The position numbers and the translations under genes were made by a program. From assembly GCF_001592825.1 (NCBI RefSeq), contig NZ_LTZG01000001.1:62001-126000 (forward strand): 64,000 nt of DNA, written 5' to 3'. How positions within the stretch are numbered: position 1 is the stretch's first letter; every line of letters begins with the position of its first letter. Positions 53,537 to 62,170 of this stretch are shown in pieces. This DNA is from Planococcus maritimus (GTDB taxonomy: Bacteria; Bacillota; Bacilli; Bacillales_A; Planococcaceae). The notes below the pieces were generated by a model. It was given only the letters and a program-made list of their open reading frames with translations. It was not told where the DNA came from and searched no databases.

Positions 53537-54110
53537 AGGCTGGAAACTAAAAGAAATTGTCTTGATGTCCTTGTTTGGCGTCGTCTTCGGCATCGTCTAC
53601 TTGCTGTTTTTGCATATCGGCAATTTATGGGCAGGCGTTATCGGGCCACTCGCCTATGAATGGATGTTTGGCATCTGGTTCATCGTCTCAATCATTTCGA
53701 TGTACATCATTAGAAAACCTGGCGCCGCTTTACTGCCCGAAACCTTGGCGGCTGCCATTGAAGTGATGCTCGGCAATGCAATTGGGCCAAGGCTCATCTT
53801 GTCGGGCATTATTCAAGGGCTCGGTGCTGAAGCTGCATTCGCGCTGACTCGCTATCGTCATTTTCAATTAGCCATCCTGATGCTAGCAGGAGCAGGTGCT
53901 GGTATTTTCAGTTTTATTTACGGCTACTTCCTATCGGGTTATGCCGCCTTGGAGCCGTCCTTCGTCGCTTTGATGTTTACGCTACGCGTTTTGAGCGGTG
54001 CGATTATCGCAGGCATTGGCGGCAAATACATCGCCGATTCACTGCTTGCAACCGGCTCACTCCGCGGCTATGCCATCGCCAAAGCCGAAAAGAGTGATGC
54101 CCGTGCTTGA
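53529..54110 (+). CDS. ykoE: ECF-type transporter substrate-specific component YkoE
   Basis: A 193-residue membrane protein with five or six segments, the S component of a thiamine-precursor (hydroxymethylpyrimidine/HMP-type) ECF transporter. It has the YkoE pattern LKEIVLMSLFGVVFGIVYLL and GNAIGPRLILSGIIQGLGAE. ATG at 53529 follows ACAGGTG; translation is coupled with ykoF and ykoD (14-base overlap). Confidence 0.93.
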   Translation: MLKGWKLKEIVLMSLFGVVFGIVYLLFLHIGNLWAGVIGPLAYEWMFGIWFIVSIISMYIIRKPGAALLPETLAAAIEVMLGNAIGPRLILSGIIQGLGAEAAFALTRYRHFQLAILMLAGAGAGIFSFIYGYFLSGYAALEPSFVALMFTLRVLSGAIIAGIGGKYIADSLLATGSLRGYAIAKAEKSDARA

Positions 54111-55533
54111 GCCGATTTTTCAAGTGGATGATTTTAGCTTTCGCTTTCCGGATTTGTTAGAGCCGACCTTGCGCCATATCACGCTCACAATTAACCCAAC
54201 AGAGCGACTGGTTATTACAGGGCCCAGCGGTTGTGGCAAGTCTACACTTCTTTATGTGCTGAACCGGCTGTACCCGCATAATTGCGATGGCGAAGTGTCT
54301 GGAGCTGTCCGGATCTTTGGGCGTTTGGCACAGGACTATGATTCCGGTGAAGTCAACCGGAAAATAGCGACGGTGTTTCAAGATCCCGATAGCCAATTTT
54401 GCATGCCGACAGTCGAGGAAGAACTCGCGTTCACATTGGAGAATCTTCAAGTGCCCCGGCAAGAAATGCCACAACGTATCGACCGAATCTTGCATTTGAC
54501 GGGCCTCGAGGACCTGCGTCATGGGGTCATTCAGAGCTTCTCGGGCGGAATGAAACAGCGCATCGCTACAGCTTGTGCACTGATCATGGAGCCTGAATGT
54601 CTATTGCTCGACGAACCGCTTGCCCATCTTGACCCGTTGACGGCAAAAGAATTTATTTCTTGGTTAAATCATCTGCAGCAGAAAAGTGGCATTGCGGTCG
54701 TCGCTGTCGAACACAAACTGGAATTATGGGGATCATTTTTCGAGCGGGAAATTGCCCTTTCGGAAAATGGCACGATTCGAAAAGACCAGCTGTTCACAGA
54801 AAGAGACGCTCCTATATTGCCAGATCGGACATCAGCGATCCGCGAAAAAGTATTGTTCGAGGCATCGGGCGTTTGTGTCTCCTATGCTTCGAAATCAATC
54901 CTTCGAAATATTGATCTCCAGCTACAATCCGGTGAAGTCACAGTTATTGCTGGACCAAATGGAAGCGGCAAATCGACCTTGCTGAAAGCGCTATGCGGCA
55001 TCTTAAAAATTGATGCCGGAACTATTACAGGAATGCGCGTAGGCTTTGTGCCTCAGTCGCCCGAGCAATTGTTTTTGTCGAAGAGCGTAGAGGGAGAATT
55101 AGCGTTTTCCGGAAACTCTTCTGCCGAAAAGCTGCGACATCTAATGACCGCACTGGACTTGAGAACAATCGCTCAAGCCCATCCATTTTCCGTAAGCCAC
55201 GGCCAAAAGCGCCGCGTGGCCATCGGCGCGATGCTCGCTGATGAGCGTCAGGTGCTGCTGCTGGATGAACCGACCGCTGGACAAGACCTAAAGGCATTGA
55301 CGGAGCTTTATCGCCAAATCGAAAGCCGCGCGCAGGATGGCTGTGCCTTGGTCGTAGTGACGCACGATATGAATTTTGCCTCGAGCATTGCGGACAAAGT
55401 CCACTTGATGAAAGACGGCATCTTGTCCGGCCCGTACCAGCCCGAGGAACTTTTCTCAAATTCTGCGCTATTGGCGGAGTATCGCCTCCATATGCCGAAA
55501 AAGGGGGATCTTTATGCGCCGGCTTTTGCATGA
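54097..55533 (+). CDS. ykoD: ECF transporter ATPase YkoD, two fused ABC domains
   Basis: A 478-residue protein with two complete ABC ATPase units. The first has Walker A GPSGCGKST, signature SFSGGMKQR and LLLDEPLAHLD. The second has GPNGSGKST, signature-like VSHGQKRR and LLLDEPTAGQD. It energises the YkoE/YkoC transporter. The frame is open to 53998 inside ykoE; ATG at 54097 is preferred because the ABC domain begins a few residues later, although the ribosome site is weak, as in coupled genes. Confidence 0.92.
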   Translation: MPVLEPIFQVDDFSFRFPDLLEPTLRHITLTINPTERLVITGPSGCGKSTLLYVLNRLYPHNCDGEVSGAVRIFGRLAQDYDSGEVNRKIATVFQDPDSQFCMPTVEEELAFTLENLQVPRQEMPQRIDRILHLTGLEDLRHGVIQSFSGGMKQRIATACALIMEPECLLLDEPLAHLDPLTAKEFISWLNHLQQKSGIAVVAVEHKLELWGSFFEREIALSENGTIRKDQLFTERDAPILPDRTSAIREKVLFEASGVCVSYASKSILRNIDLQLQSGEVTVIAGPNGSGKSTLLKALCGILKIDAGTITGMRVGFVPQSPEQLFLSKSVEGELAFSGNSSAEKLRHLMTALDLRTIAQAHPFSVSHGQKRRVAIGAMLADERQVLLLDEPTAGQDLKALTELYRQIESRAQDGCALVVVTHDMNFASSIADKVHLMKDGILSGPYQPEELFSNSALLAEYRLHMPKKGDLYAPAFA

Positions 55534-56263
55534 AATGAATCCAAGCATGAAGTTTTTGGCTGTCACAGCGTGCATATTGATATTGGCGTTTTTCTTTAAC
55601 CCATGGACCCCTCTCTTGTTCTTTACGGGCGTCGTCTTGCTTCAGCTACTACTCAGTCAAACCAACTGGAAACTCTGGTCACTTGCCATGCTGCCTTTTT
55701 TGATTGGTGCATTCGGTTATTTCTGGACGACCTTAGTTTTCGGACAGTCCGGCGATAGCCCCGTTCTATGGACTATCGGAACGATCGACATCACCGTCCA
55801 GCAATGGGAACTTGCTTGGTCTTTGTCTTTACGTGTATTGGCATTTTCAAGCATCTCCTTGTTATTTGCCTTTACGACCGACCCGGTCCATTTTATCCAA
55901 AGTTTGATGCAACAGTGGAAATTGTCTCCAAAACTCGCTTTTAGCGTGCTGATTAGCTATCAATTTCTTCCGGTACTCCAAAAAGAATTCGTGCAGCTGC
56001 AGCAAGCACATCGCATTCGAGGGACAGGCTCTAGATCATCTACCTTCAAACGCTTAACTGAATCGCGCCGATTGCTCATCCCCTTGCTTGCCGGTGCTGT
56101 CAGGAAAGCCGAGCGGGCAGCTTTTGCGATGGAGGCACGAGCATTCACCGGCGAAGCAAGAACGCATTACCGCGAAATCACACTAGCGCCAAAGGATTTC
56201 GTATTGTTCGCCCTATTCTCACTGGTGCTAACCATAAGTTGCAGCGCGATATTTTGGACGTGA
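55514..56263 (+). CDS. ykoC: ECF transporter transmembrane component YkoC
   Basis: A 249-residue T-component with about five membrane segments. The coupling helices show the conserved Ala-Arg-Gly type regions AHRIRGTG and ERAAFAMEARAF. It links the YkoE S component to the YkoD ATPase. Overlaps ykoD by 20 bases; last gene of ykoFEDC, followed by a strong terminator. Confidence 0.93.
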   Translation: MRRLLHEMNPSMKFLAVTACILILAFFFNPWTPLLFFTGVVLLQLLLSQTNWKLWSLAMLPFLIGAFGYFWTTLVFGQSGDSPVLWTIGTIDITVQQWELAWSLSLRVLAFSSISLLFAFTTDPVHFIQSLMQQWKLSPKLAFSVLISYQFLPVLQKEFVQLQQAHRIRGTGSRSSTFKRLTESRRLLIPLLAGAVRKAERAAFAMEARAFTGEARTHYREITLAPKDFVLFALFSLVLTISCSAIFWT

Positions 56264-56265
56264 AT

Positions 56266-56314
56266 AAACCACATCCCCGCAATGACTGATCATTGCGGGG
56301 ATGTGGTTTTAGTT
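56266..56314. terminator. Bidirectional terminator
   Basis: A perfect 20-bp stem with CTGA loop; serves ykoC and the convergent Spo0M-like gene. Confidence 0.9.
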
Positions 56315-56353
56315 TACATAATAAAGTTATCTTCGACTTTCGATAGTGGAAAT

Positions 56354-56773
56354 TCAGCTGTCGATCTTGCCATAAGTGATTTCGTCTTCGTCCTGTACGT
56401 TGACGCCGTTTTTCACATGAACAATGGTACGCAAGATCAATTTCGCATTGGTATTCTCTAGCTCCCAACGCTCATCTGGCACAATCTCAAATTGCTGCAT
56501 AACGGTGTTTTTCGATTTGACAGAACCTGCAAATTCCAAGCTCTGCTTGGCGACAGGCGTTTCATAAAAATCGAAATCGCTGTCTTCACGGTAATCTTCC
56601 ACCAACCGAATCACTTGCAATTCGATATAATCGATTTCTTGATCACCGCTCCCGCCGTCTAAATAGACCGTACCGTTCAAGGTTTCGCCTTCTTCAAGAT
56701 GCGGCCTCTCCACTACCGTGTCTACTTTGACCGACCCGATGCCGATCGAAGATAAAAAGTCTTTGAATTTCAT
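56354..56773 (-). CDS. Short Spo0M-like protein
   Basis: A 139-residue arrestin-like beta-sandwich resembling the N-terminal half of the sporulation-control protein Spo0M, which is about 260 residues. It has FLSSIGIGSVKVDTVVERP then GGSGDQEIDYIELQV, with the usual DExxEL type acidic stretches. It ends naturally at a stop, so it is either half-length by design or a truncated relative. Function in a presumably non-sporulating or weakly sporulating coccus is unclear. ATG with GGGGGTA. Confidence 0.75.
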   Translation of the reverse strand: MKFKDFLSSIGIGSVKVDTVVERPHLEEGETLNGTVYLDGGSGDQEIDYIELQVIRLVEDYREDSDFDFYETPVAKQSLEFAGSVKSKNTVMQQFEIVPDERWELENTNAKLILRTIVHVKNGVNVQDEDEITYGKIDS

Positions 56774-56840
56774 AAAAATCTATACCCCCAAAATTTGATA
56801 ATTCTCCATACCACTATTGCGCTTTCTGCAAACAGAAAGC

Positions 56841-58031
56841 TTAAAGTTCAGTATAGTCGTATTGTTTGTCCAAATTGGTCTCATAGCGATTGTAACGTCT
56901 TTTGAACAACTTGTACAAATGGCTGATGATAACCCGTAATAAAGCATACATCGGGATTCCTAAAATGACCCCGACAATGCCAAACAGCGATCCAGCAGTC
57001 AGCAACACAAAAATGATGGTGACTGGATGGATATACATTGTCTTGCCCATCACTTGCGGCGAAATCAAATTGCCTTCCACCAGCTGCACAACCGTCCAGA
57101 CGATTGCCAGTTTCACTAACATGAACGGTGACGTCACAAGCGCAATGATCGCGGCGGGCGTAATGGCAATCGCTGGACCAATGTATGGCACGACACTTGT
57201 CACCATCGCGAGCGCGCCAAGCAGGAGCGCATAATCCATGCCGATGATCAAAAAGCCGATATAGACCATAACGCCGATACAAAACGCAACGATAAGCTGG
57301 CCCTGGATATAAGCCCCTAATTGCTTATCCGCTTCCCGAAGCACTTCTTTCGTGTCTTCACGGAATCGTGGAGGCAATAGCTTCAGGAAATATCCTGGAA
57401 GTTTGTCGCCGTCCTTCAATAAATAAAACAGGATAAACGGGACAATGACTATCGATAAGATGACGCCGGTAATGGTCGAAATCCAACTGGTGACTCGCGT
57501 AATGATGCCCGTCACGGTAGCTTGAAGTGTATCAGCGATACCAGTTGGCAAAGTGGCGATCAACTCTTCGATATTGAAACTTGAATCCCTGTAATAATTG
57601 CCGAAAATGGAATTGCGCAAGAACTGGTCGAGATTGTTCAATAAACGCATGAAATAGTCCGGAAATTCCTCCACCAAATTCTGAAACTCACCTCTTAAGA
57701 AAGGAAACACCAGGACGCTCAACAACGTCAAAAGGCCGATTCCTCCGAGGAAGATAATCAATATGCCCCAGATATGCGGAACTTTGAATCGCTCCAACAA
57801 ACGCAGCACTGGGCGCAACAGATAATACAAAATAAGCGCCAGGACCACTGGCAAAACGACCGTTTTCATGAAAACGTTAAGCGGATTGAAAATGAACGAC
57901 ACTTCCCGGAAGATGAACACGACCAACCCGATCAAAATCAACATGAGTAAAGTAAATAGTGAATTGCGCCCACCAAGAAAGCGAATATAGTTGGTGGCGA
58001 AAAATGGCGGTCTATTGTCATCTGGCGGCAT
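56841..58031 (-). CDS. AI-2E family permease
   Basis: A 396-residue polytopic protein of the AI-2E (YtvI/PerM) family. It has VVPYIGPAIAITPAAIIAL and QLVEGNLISPQVMGKTMYIHP, the hallmark segment near the C-terminus, and eight or so membrane segments. Family members export autoinducer-2 or act as Na+/H+ antiporters; either is possible. ATG with AAGAAGGGG. Single gene. Confidence 0.9.
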   Translation of the reverse strand: MPPDDNRPPFFATNYIRFLGGRNSLFTLLMLILIGLVVFIFREVSFIFNPLNVFMKTVVLPVVLALILYYLLRPVLRLLERFKVPHIWGILIIFLGGIGLLTLLSVLVFPFLRGEFQNLVEEFPDYFMRLLNNLDQFLRNSIFGNYYRDSSFNIEELIATLPTGIADTLQATVTGIITRVTSWISTITGVILSIVIVPFILFYLLKDGDKLPGYFLKLLPPRFREDTKEVLREADKQLGAYIQGQLIVAFCIGVMVYIGFLIIGMDYALLLGALAMVTSVVPYIGPAIAITPAAIIALVTSPFMLVKLAIVWTVVQLVEGNLISPQVMGKTMYIHPVTIIFVLLTAGSLFGIVGVILGIPMYALLRVIISHLYKLFKRRYNRYETNLDKQYDYTEL

Positions 58032-58088
58032 GGCAATCCCCTTCTTTTTATAGGCTTCTACCTATAGTTTATCATATTATCTGACAAA

Positions 58089-59033
58089 TTAGTTGAGTGG
58101 CTGGGACAAAAATTGTTCCAGCGCACGACGGTTTTGCTCGATGTCGATTTCCAAAACCGAACCGGCTTGCGGATAATTGGCATAGCTATATCCGCCTTCT
58201 ACTGGGATCGTCAAGCGCTCGATTTCGCCGCTGCCTCCAGTACCCAGCTGTGTCGCCAATTTAATTTGGTCTACCAAAGGCATATCGGTCTGCACATAAG
58301 CCTGCGCCGCTCCTGCGAGCTTTGGAAGTTTCGGAATCGACGAGACGCTGATCAATTCGTCTTTTAATGCGGCGATGACTTGCTGCTGGCGTCGGACACG
58401 TCCAAAATCGCCTTCGTTATCCGAGCGGAAGCGCGCATAGCCAAGCAATTCCTGGCCATTCAATTCCTGGACGCCTGCCGATAAGCTGACACCAATTTTT
58501 TCGGACATTTCTTTTTCAACATCAATTTCAACACCGTTCGGCGCAGCGATGTCGACAAGTGTTTCAAAACTCTGGAAGTCGACGAGCGCATAATTATGGA
58601 TTTCGACTCCGAACATGTCACGTAAGGTAGAGGCCAGTAAATCGACGCCCCCTAAATAATAAGCCGTGTTTAGTTTATAAGATTGGTAGCCTGGAATATC
58701 TGCATAAATGTCACGCATGAACGACGTGATTTTCACTTCATTATTCTCGCGGTCATGGGTGACCATCATCATTGTATCTGTCCGAGATTGCGCTTCGCCG
58801 CGTGAATCCACACCAAGCACGAGGATATTCTGGTATCCGCTATTGTTTTCATCCCCCTCAAATGGTTCCGGTTCAATCTCAGTTTCTCCGGCTATGTCTT
58901 GTCCTTGTTGGTATTGAATGAAAAAATAAATTCCCGTCCCGAGCAATAATAAGATCAATAATAAGAAAAGTTTGCCTCCCGGGCGGAATTTTCTTCGTTT
59001 TCTGGCTTGTCGTGTTTCGTATTGTGGTTCCAT
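58089..59033 (-). CDS. LCP family (LytR-CpsA-Psr) cell-wall polymer ligase
   Basis: A 314-residue membrane-anchored enzyme that attaches teichoic acids or other anionic polymers to peptidoglycan. A basic N-terminus (RQARKRRKFRPGGK) precedes one membrane segment (LFLLLILLLLGTGIYFF), then the LCP domain: NILVLGVDSRGEAQSRTDTM, TSFMRDIYADIPGY and YARFRSDNEGDFGRVRRQQQ, with the arginines that hold the polyprenyl pyrophosphate. A TTG at 59063 is an alternative start; ATG at 59033 is preferred. Single gene. Confidence 0.92.
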   Translation of the reverse strand: MEPQYETRQARKRRKFRPGGKLFLLLILLLLGTGIYFFIQYQQGQDIAGETEIEPEPFEGDENNSGYQNILVLGVDSRGEAQSRTDTMMMVTHDRENNEVKITSFMRDIYADIPGYQSYKLNTAYYLGGVDLLASTLRDMFGVEIHNYALVDFQSFETLVDIAAPNGVEIDVEKEMSEKIGVSLSAGVQELNGQELLGYARFRSDNEGDFGRVRRQQQVIAALKDELISVSSIPKLPKLAGAAQAYVQTDMPLVDQIKLATQLGTGGSGEIERLTIPVEGGYSYANYPQAGSVLEIDIEQNRRALEQFLSQPLN

Positions 59034-59260
59034 GATGGGTCCATTCCTTTCTGAGCTGTTCAACTTGTTTAGACGTATATGATTAGCTGTAGGTTGCCAT
59101 ACCAGAACGTTTTCGTTGTCTCAACGTTACCGGGATGGTAAAATTCTTCTTATTCTTAGGCACTTACTTCTACTATTACAAAAATGCGCTCTAGTTGTTC
59201 AGGTTGTTCACGCTTCTATAGTAGGAACTGCTTGCCCATTCATTAAAAGGAGGCAATTCC

Positions 59261-59791
59261 ATGATTGAAAAAGCAACATTCGCTGGCGGCTGTTTTTGGT
59301 GCATGGTCAAACCATTTGACCAATTTGACGGCATTGAATCCGTAGTTTCCGGATATACCGGCGGTCATTTGACAAATCCATCCTACGAACAAGTAAAAAG
59401 TGGCGATTCAGGCCATTTAGAGGCAGTTGAAATTAGCTTTGATTCTGCTGTTTTCCCGTACGAGCAATTACTGGAAATCTTTTGGCAGCAAATTGACCCA
59501 ACCGATAACGACGGACAATTTCAAGACCGTGGCGCTTCGTACCGACCGGCGATTTTTGTCCACAATGATAAGCAGCGGGAATTAGCGCTTGCTTCAAGAA
59601 AACAGCTTGATGAAAGCGGACGCTTCAACAAACCAGTCATCACCGAAATCCAGCCGGCCGAGCCTTTTTATCCGGCAGAAGACTATCATCAGGATTTTTA
59701 TTTAAAAAACCCGGAACATTACGCACAAGACCGCGCCGAAAGCGGACGCGACGAATTTTTAGATACTGCCTGGAAGAAAGTCGACGCTTAA
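59261..59791 (+). CDS. msrA: Peptide methionine sulfoxide reductase A
   Basis: A 176-residue MsrA that reduces the S-epimer of methionine sulfoxide. The active-site motif FAGGCFWCM (Cys11, Cys14) lies at the N-terminus, with the rest of the fold ([19 protein letters not shown] and [12 protein letters not shown]) intact. Related enzymes often have a fused MsrB; this one does not. ATG with AAAGGAGG. Its terminator contains the stop codon in the loop and has been duplicated by an insertion just downstream. Confidence 0.95.
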   Translation: MIEKATFAGGCFWCMVKPFDQFDGIESVVSGYTGGHLTNPSYEQVKSGDSGHLEAVEISFDSAVFPYEQLLEIFWQQIDPTDNDGQFQDRGASYRPAIFVHNDKQRELALASRKQLDESGRFNKPVITEIQPAEPFYPAEDYHQDFYLKNPEHYAQDRAESGRDEFLDTAWKKVDA

Positions 59792-59806
59792 TGCGTCGGC
59801 TTTTCA
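59782..59806 (+). terminator. msrA terminator (left copy)
   Basis: CGACGC and GCGTCG flank TTAAT (containing the msrA stop), then GCTTTT. An identical 23-base copy occurs at 60122-60144. Confidence 0.8.
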
Positions 59807-60115
59807 GAGTGTTGAAGAAGTCTATGGTTTGCTCTCGGCTATGAAAAAAATAGCGTCTTTTGCTTTCTTCAACAGTCAAGGACCTCTGTAAGTATTTGAA
59901 GAAGCGTTCGCTCGTAAACCCTTCTGCTCAATAATGCTGCGCTTTACTTTCGCAAAGATAATGTCTCCCGTAGGTCGACCTTATCTTTCCTGTGGATCAG
60001 CGAGACGACCGAGACCCCGCAAGGCGCGTAGCGGCTGAGGAGGCTTGGGCGCGAGCCCACGGAGTCGTGCGATAAGCTTCGGAAAATACGACTTTATCAC
60101 TTTCTCGACAGCCTG
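59805..60115. mobile_element. MITE-like inserted element
   Basis: A noncoding block of about 311 bases. Its left end CAGAGTGTTGAAGAAGT matches the reverse complement of its right end at 12 of 17 positions, giving imperfect terminal inverted repeats. It lies between two copies of the 23-base msrA terminator sequence, as if that whole hairpin was the duplicated target. Internally it has a 10-bp inverted repeat (59810-59819 with 59865-59874) and GC-rich palindromic parts with GACCCCGC and GAGGAGGCTTGG, a signature of short repeats found widely in Bacillales genomes. Confidence 0.7.
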
Positions 60116-60121
60116 GAAAGC

Positions 60122-60146
60122 CGACGCTTAATGCGTCGGCTTTTAT
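60122..60146 (+). terminator. Duplicated msrA-type terminator (right copy)
   Basis: Same 23 bases as the msrA terminator, including the TTAAT loop, with further similarity to the msrA 3' end upstream (GCCTGGAA then AAG). Confidence 0.75.
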
Positions 60147-60283
60147 TTTGCCATATACTACAGCGTGCGCGAGCAGCCATCAGAAGAGCCTTCCTATTCA
60201 TTTCCATTGACAGATTATTCGATTAGTTTAAAATCAAAATACGCGGGTTTCCCGTTAATTTGCGTTCTACAGGAGGCAAAAAC

Positions 60284-60583
60284 ATGCACTGGCTTAGTAC
60301 CTTGGACATCTTTTTTGTGCAATTGTTCCTCTTCCCACCTCTTGTCATTTTGCTGGGGGTCGTATCCGCCCTCTTGTCGAGCCGTGTTTATATCGGCCCG
60401 CTTGTCACCCTAATCTCAGCTCTGGAACTGAATTATTGGTATTTTTCAATCATCCTTCCTGAAGCTGATATCCCGCAGATGATGATCGCTTCCTGGGCCA
60501 TCTTGTTCCCACTTTTGTCACTTTACTTTTCGTGGATGGCTGTTGCACTGGCTGAAAAACAAACAATCAAGCTTTTCTATTGA
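60284..60583 (+). CDS. Small three-segment membrane protein
   Basis: A 99-residue protein with three hydrophobic helices (FFVQLFLFPPLVILLGVV, VYIGPLVTLISALELNYWYF and MIASWAILFPLLSLYFSWM). Family not recognised. ATG at 60284 with ACAGGAGG. Its 3' end overlaps the convergent MFS gene by 17 bases. Confidence 0.65.
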   Translation: MHWLSTLDIFFVQLFLFPPLVILLGVVSALLSSRVYIGPLVTLISALELNYWYFSIILPEADIPQMMIASWAILFPLLSLYFSWMAVALAEKQTIKLFY

Positions 60584-61745
60584 GCAAATAAGCAAAGAGA
60601 ATCATGAAGAACACAAATGACAAGAACAACCATAAGCTAATATCGTGATTGCCTGTGTTGTCATATATTACACCGATGATAAAAGGCATAAATGCTGAGA
60701 TCAAATAGCCGCCGGATTGTGTCATCGCAGCCCAGCTATTCGCTTCATCAGCCGAATCTGTTGCATCTAGCGGCAATAGCAAGGCAATTGGAAACAAACC
60801 ACCGAGTGCCACGCCAATCAACGCTGCCGCCAGCCATACCGACCAAGTTCCCGCGAACATCAGCAATAAAATGCCGACAGTTCCGAATGACAGTACCGCT
60901 AATACCCAATGGAAGCGATTCGGGTAACGGCTGAAAAGAAGCGGAACGGAAATATTGCAGACGATTTGTACCGCGGTCATAACAGTGACGACCGCTCCTG
61001 CAGCAAGAACGCTTAAGCCTTTGTCGATCGCGATTGGCGCAAGCCAAGTCAACATCGAGAAAAAGAAAGCCGATTGGAAGCCGAAAAACAACAACATATA
61101 CCATGCTTTCAAGTTTTTCCACGGGCTTCTTGCGATTATCAATGTGCTTTCCGGCACCACTTGCCCGTCCAAATCTGACTTCGGTTCAGCCGTTCTCAGC
61201 CAGACGATGAGAGCGGCAAGTGCCAAGCCTGACCAAATCGCAAGCCCAGCCGGCCAACCAGACGCCGCATAAACAACACTCGTGAACCCTGCCGCCAGTG
61301 TTGCACCGAGTCCCATGCCAAATGAATAGACACCGATCAAGGAAGCCGTTCGGTTCGGAAAATCCCGTTTGATCATAGCGGATAGCATCGGCCCAATAAT
61401 GGCAATAGCGATGCCGATAAAAAACGAGCTAAGCAATAAATTAAAATAGCTTGGCCATAAACCTCGTCCTAAAGTAAACAAGCCAATGATGGCCAATAGA
61501 AACCCGATGGAACGCTTAAAGCCAAAGCGGCGATTGAAAACGATCGCAAATGGCGCGAACAATCCCATACAAAGAACCGGAACAGCGGTCAATAAACTGA
61601 CTTGCCCATTGGTTAATGACAAATCCGCCCGGATCGGCTCGAGCATCGGGCCGATCGAAGAAATGGCCGGCCTTAAATTAAGCGCTACTAAAAGAATGGC
61701 GAAAATGACGCCTGCTAGAGTTGACTTTTTTCCAACTTTCCTCAT
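60567..61745 (-). CDS. MFS transporter, CynX/NimT type
   Basis: A 392-residue, twelve-segment major facilitator of the CynX/NimT (cyanate/nitroimidazole) group: LNLRPAISSIGPMLEPIRAD at the start and GFAxxTQSGGYLISAFMPF-like AMTQSGGYLISAFMPFIIGV near the end. Substrate unknown. ATG with AAGGAGAGA. Single gene, overlapping the convergent 99-residue gene. Confidence 0.88.
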   Translation of the reverse strand: MRKVGKKSTLAGVIFAILLVALNLRPAISSIGPMLEPIRADLSLTNGQVSLLTAVPVLCMGLFAPFAIVFNRRFGFKRSIGFLLAIIGLFTLGRGLWPSYFNLLLSSFFIGIAIAIIGPMLSAMIKRDFPNRTASLIGVYSFGMGLGATLAAGFTSVVYAASGWPAGLAIWSGLALAALIVWLRTAEPKSDLDGQVVPESTLIIARSPWKNLKAWYMLLFFGFQSAFFFSMLTWLAPIAIDKGLSVLAAGAVVTVMTAVQIVCNISVPLLFSRYPNRFHWVLAVLSFGTVGILLLMFAGTWSVWLAAALIGVALGGLFPIALLLPLDATDSADEANSWAAMTQSGGYLISAFMPFIIGVIYDNTGNHDISLWLFLSFVFFMILFAYLLNRKA

Positions 61746-61830
61746 TTGCTTCTCTCCTTATCCCTCAGCACCAAACTTGTGTTCCTGCCGCCGTTTGCCT
61801 TAAAATAAGACTCGAAAGGCGGGTTGCTGG

Positions 61831-62064
61831 ATGAAGCTCATAAATTGGAGCTACGCAAAACGATATAATATAAAAGCCACTTTTGATGAATTTCCACACG
61901 TTGTTGTGTTGTTCCGCCAAATCGGCGGATATTACTTTATTTATTCCATGAAAGGCCTGACGCCGGAACATATACCGGGCAGGCGTGAGTATGTACAGAT
62001 GGAGTACCTTCTGAACAAAGAATTTGGCCAATTGGACGCGTATTTGCAAAGAAAAAGCCGCTAA
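61831..62064 (+). CDS. Small hypothetical protein
   Basis: A 77-residue basic soluble protein (FPHVVVLFRQIGGYYFIYSM, then RREYVQMEYLLNKEFGQLDA). No family recognised. ATG at 61831; the GGCGGG upstream is a modest ribosome site. Confidence 0.5.
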   Translation: MKLINWSYAKRYNIKATFDEFPHVVVLFRQIGGYYFIYSMKGLTPEHIPGRREYVQMEYLLNKEFGQLDAYLQRKSR

Positions 62065-62127
62065 CACTTATCCTATATTAGTTTATCCGACACAGGCTTT
62101 GAACGCTACCGGTTTAAAGCACATTCG

Positions 62128-62136
62128 TGTTATACT
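62128..62136 (+). promoter_or_regulatory. Extended -10 promoter of ykpA
   Basis: TGTTATACT, an extended -10 (TG-N-TATACT), 35 bases upstream of the ykpA start; no good -35. Confidence 0.55.
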
Positions 62137-62170
62137 ATTCATATTGTGAATTTTAGGAGGACGAATAATA

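Noticed and set aside
53998-54096. N-terminal extension of YkoD inside ykoE
   Set aside because: It would overlap ykoE by over 110 bases and the ABC domain begins only after 54097.
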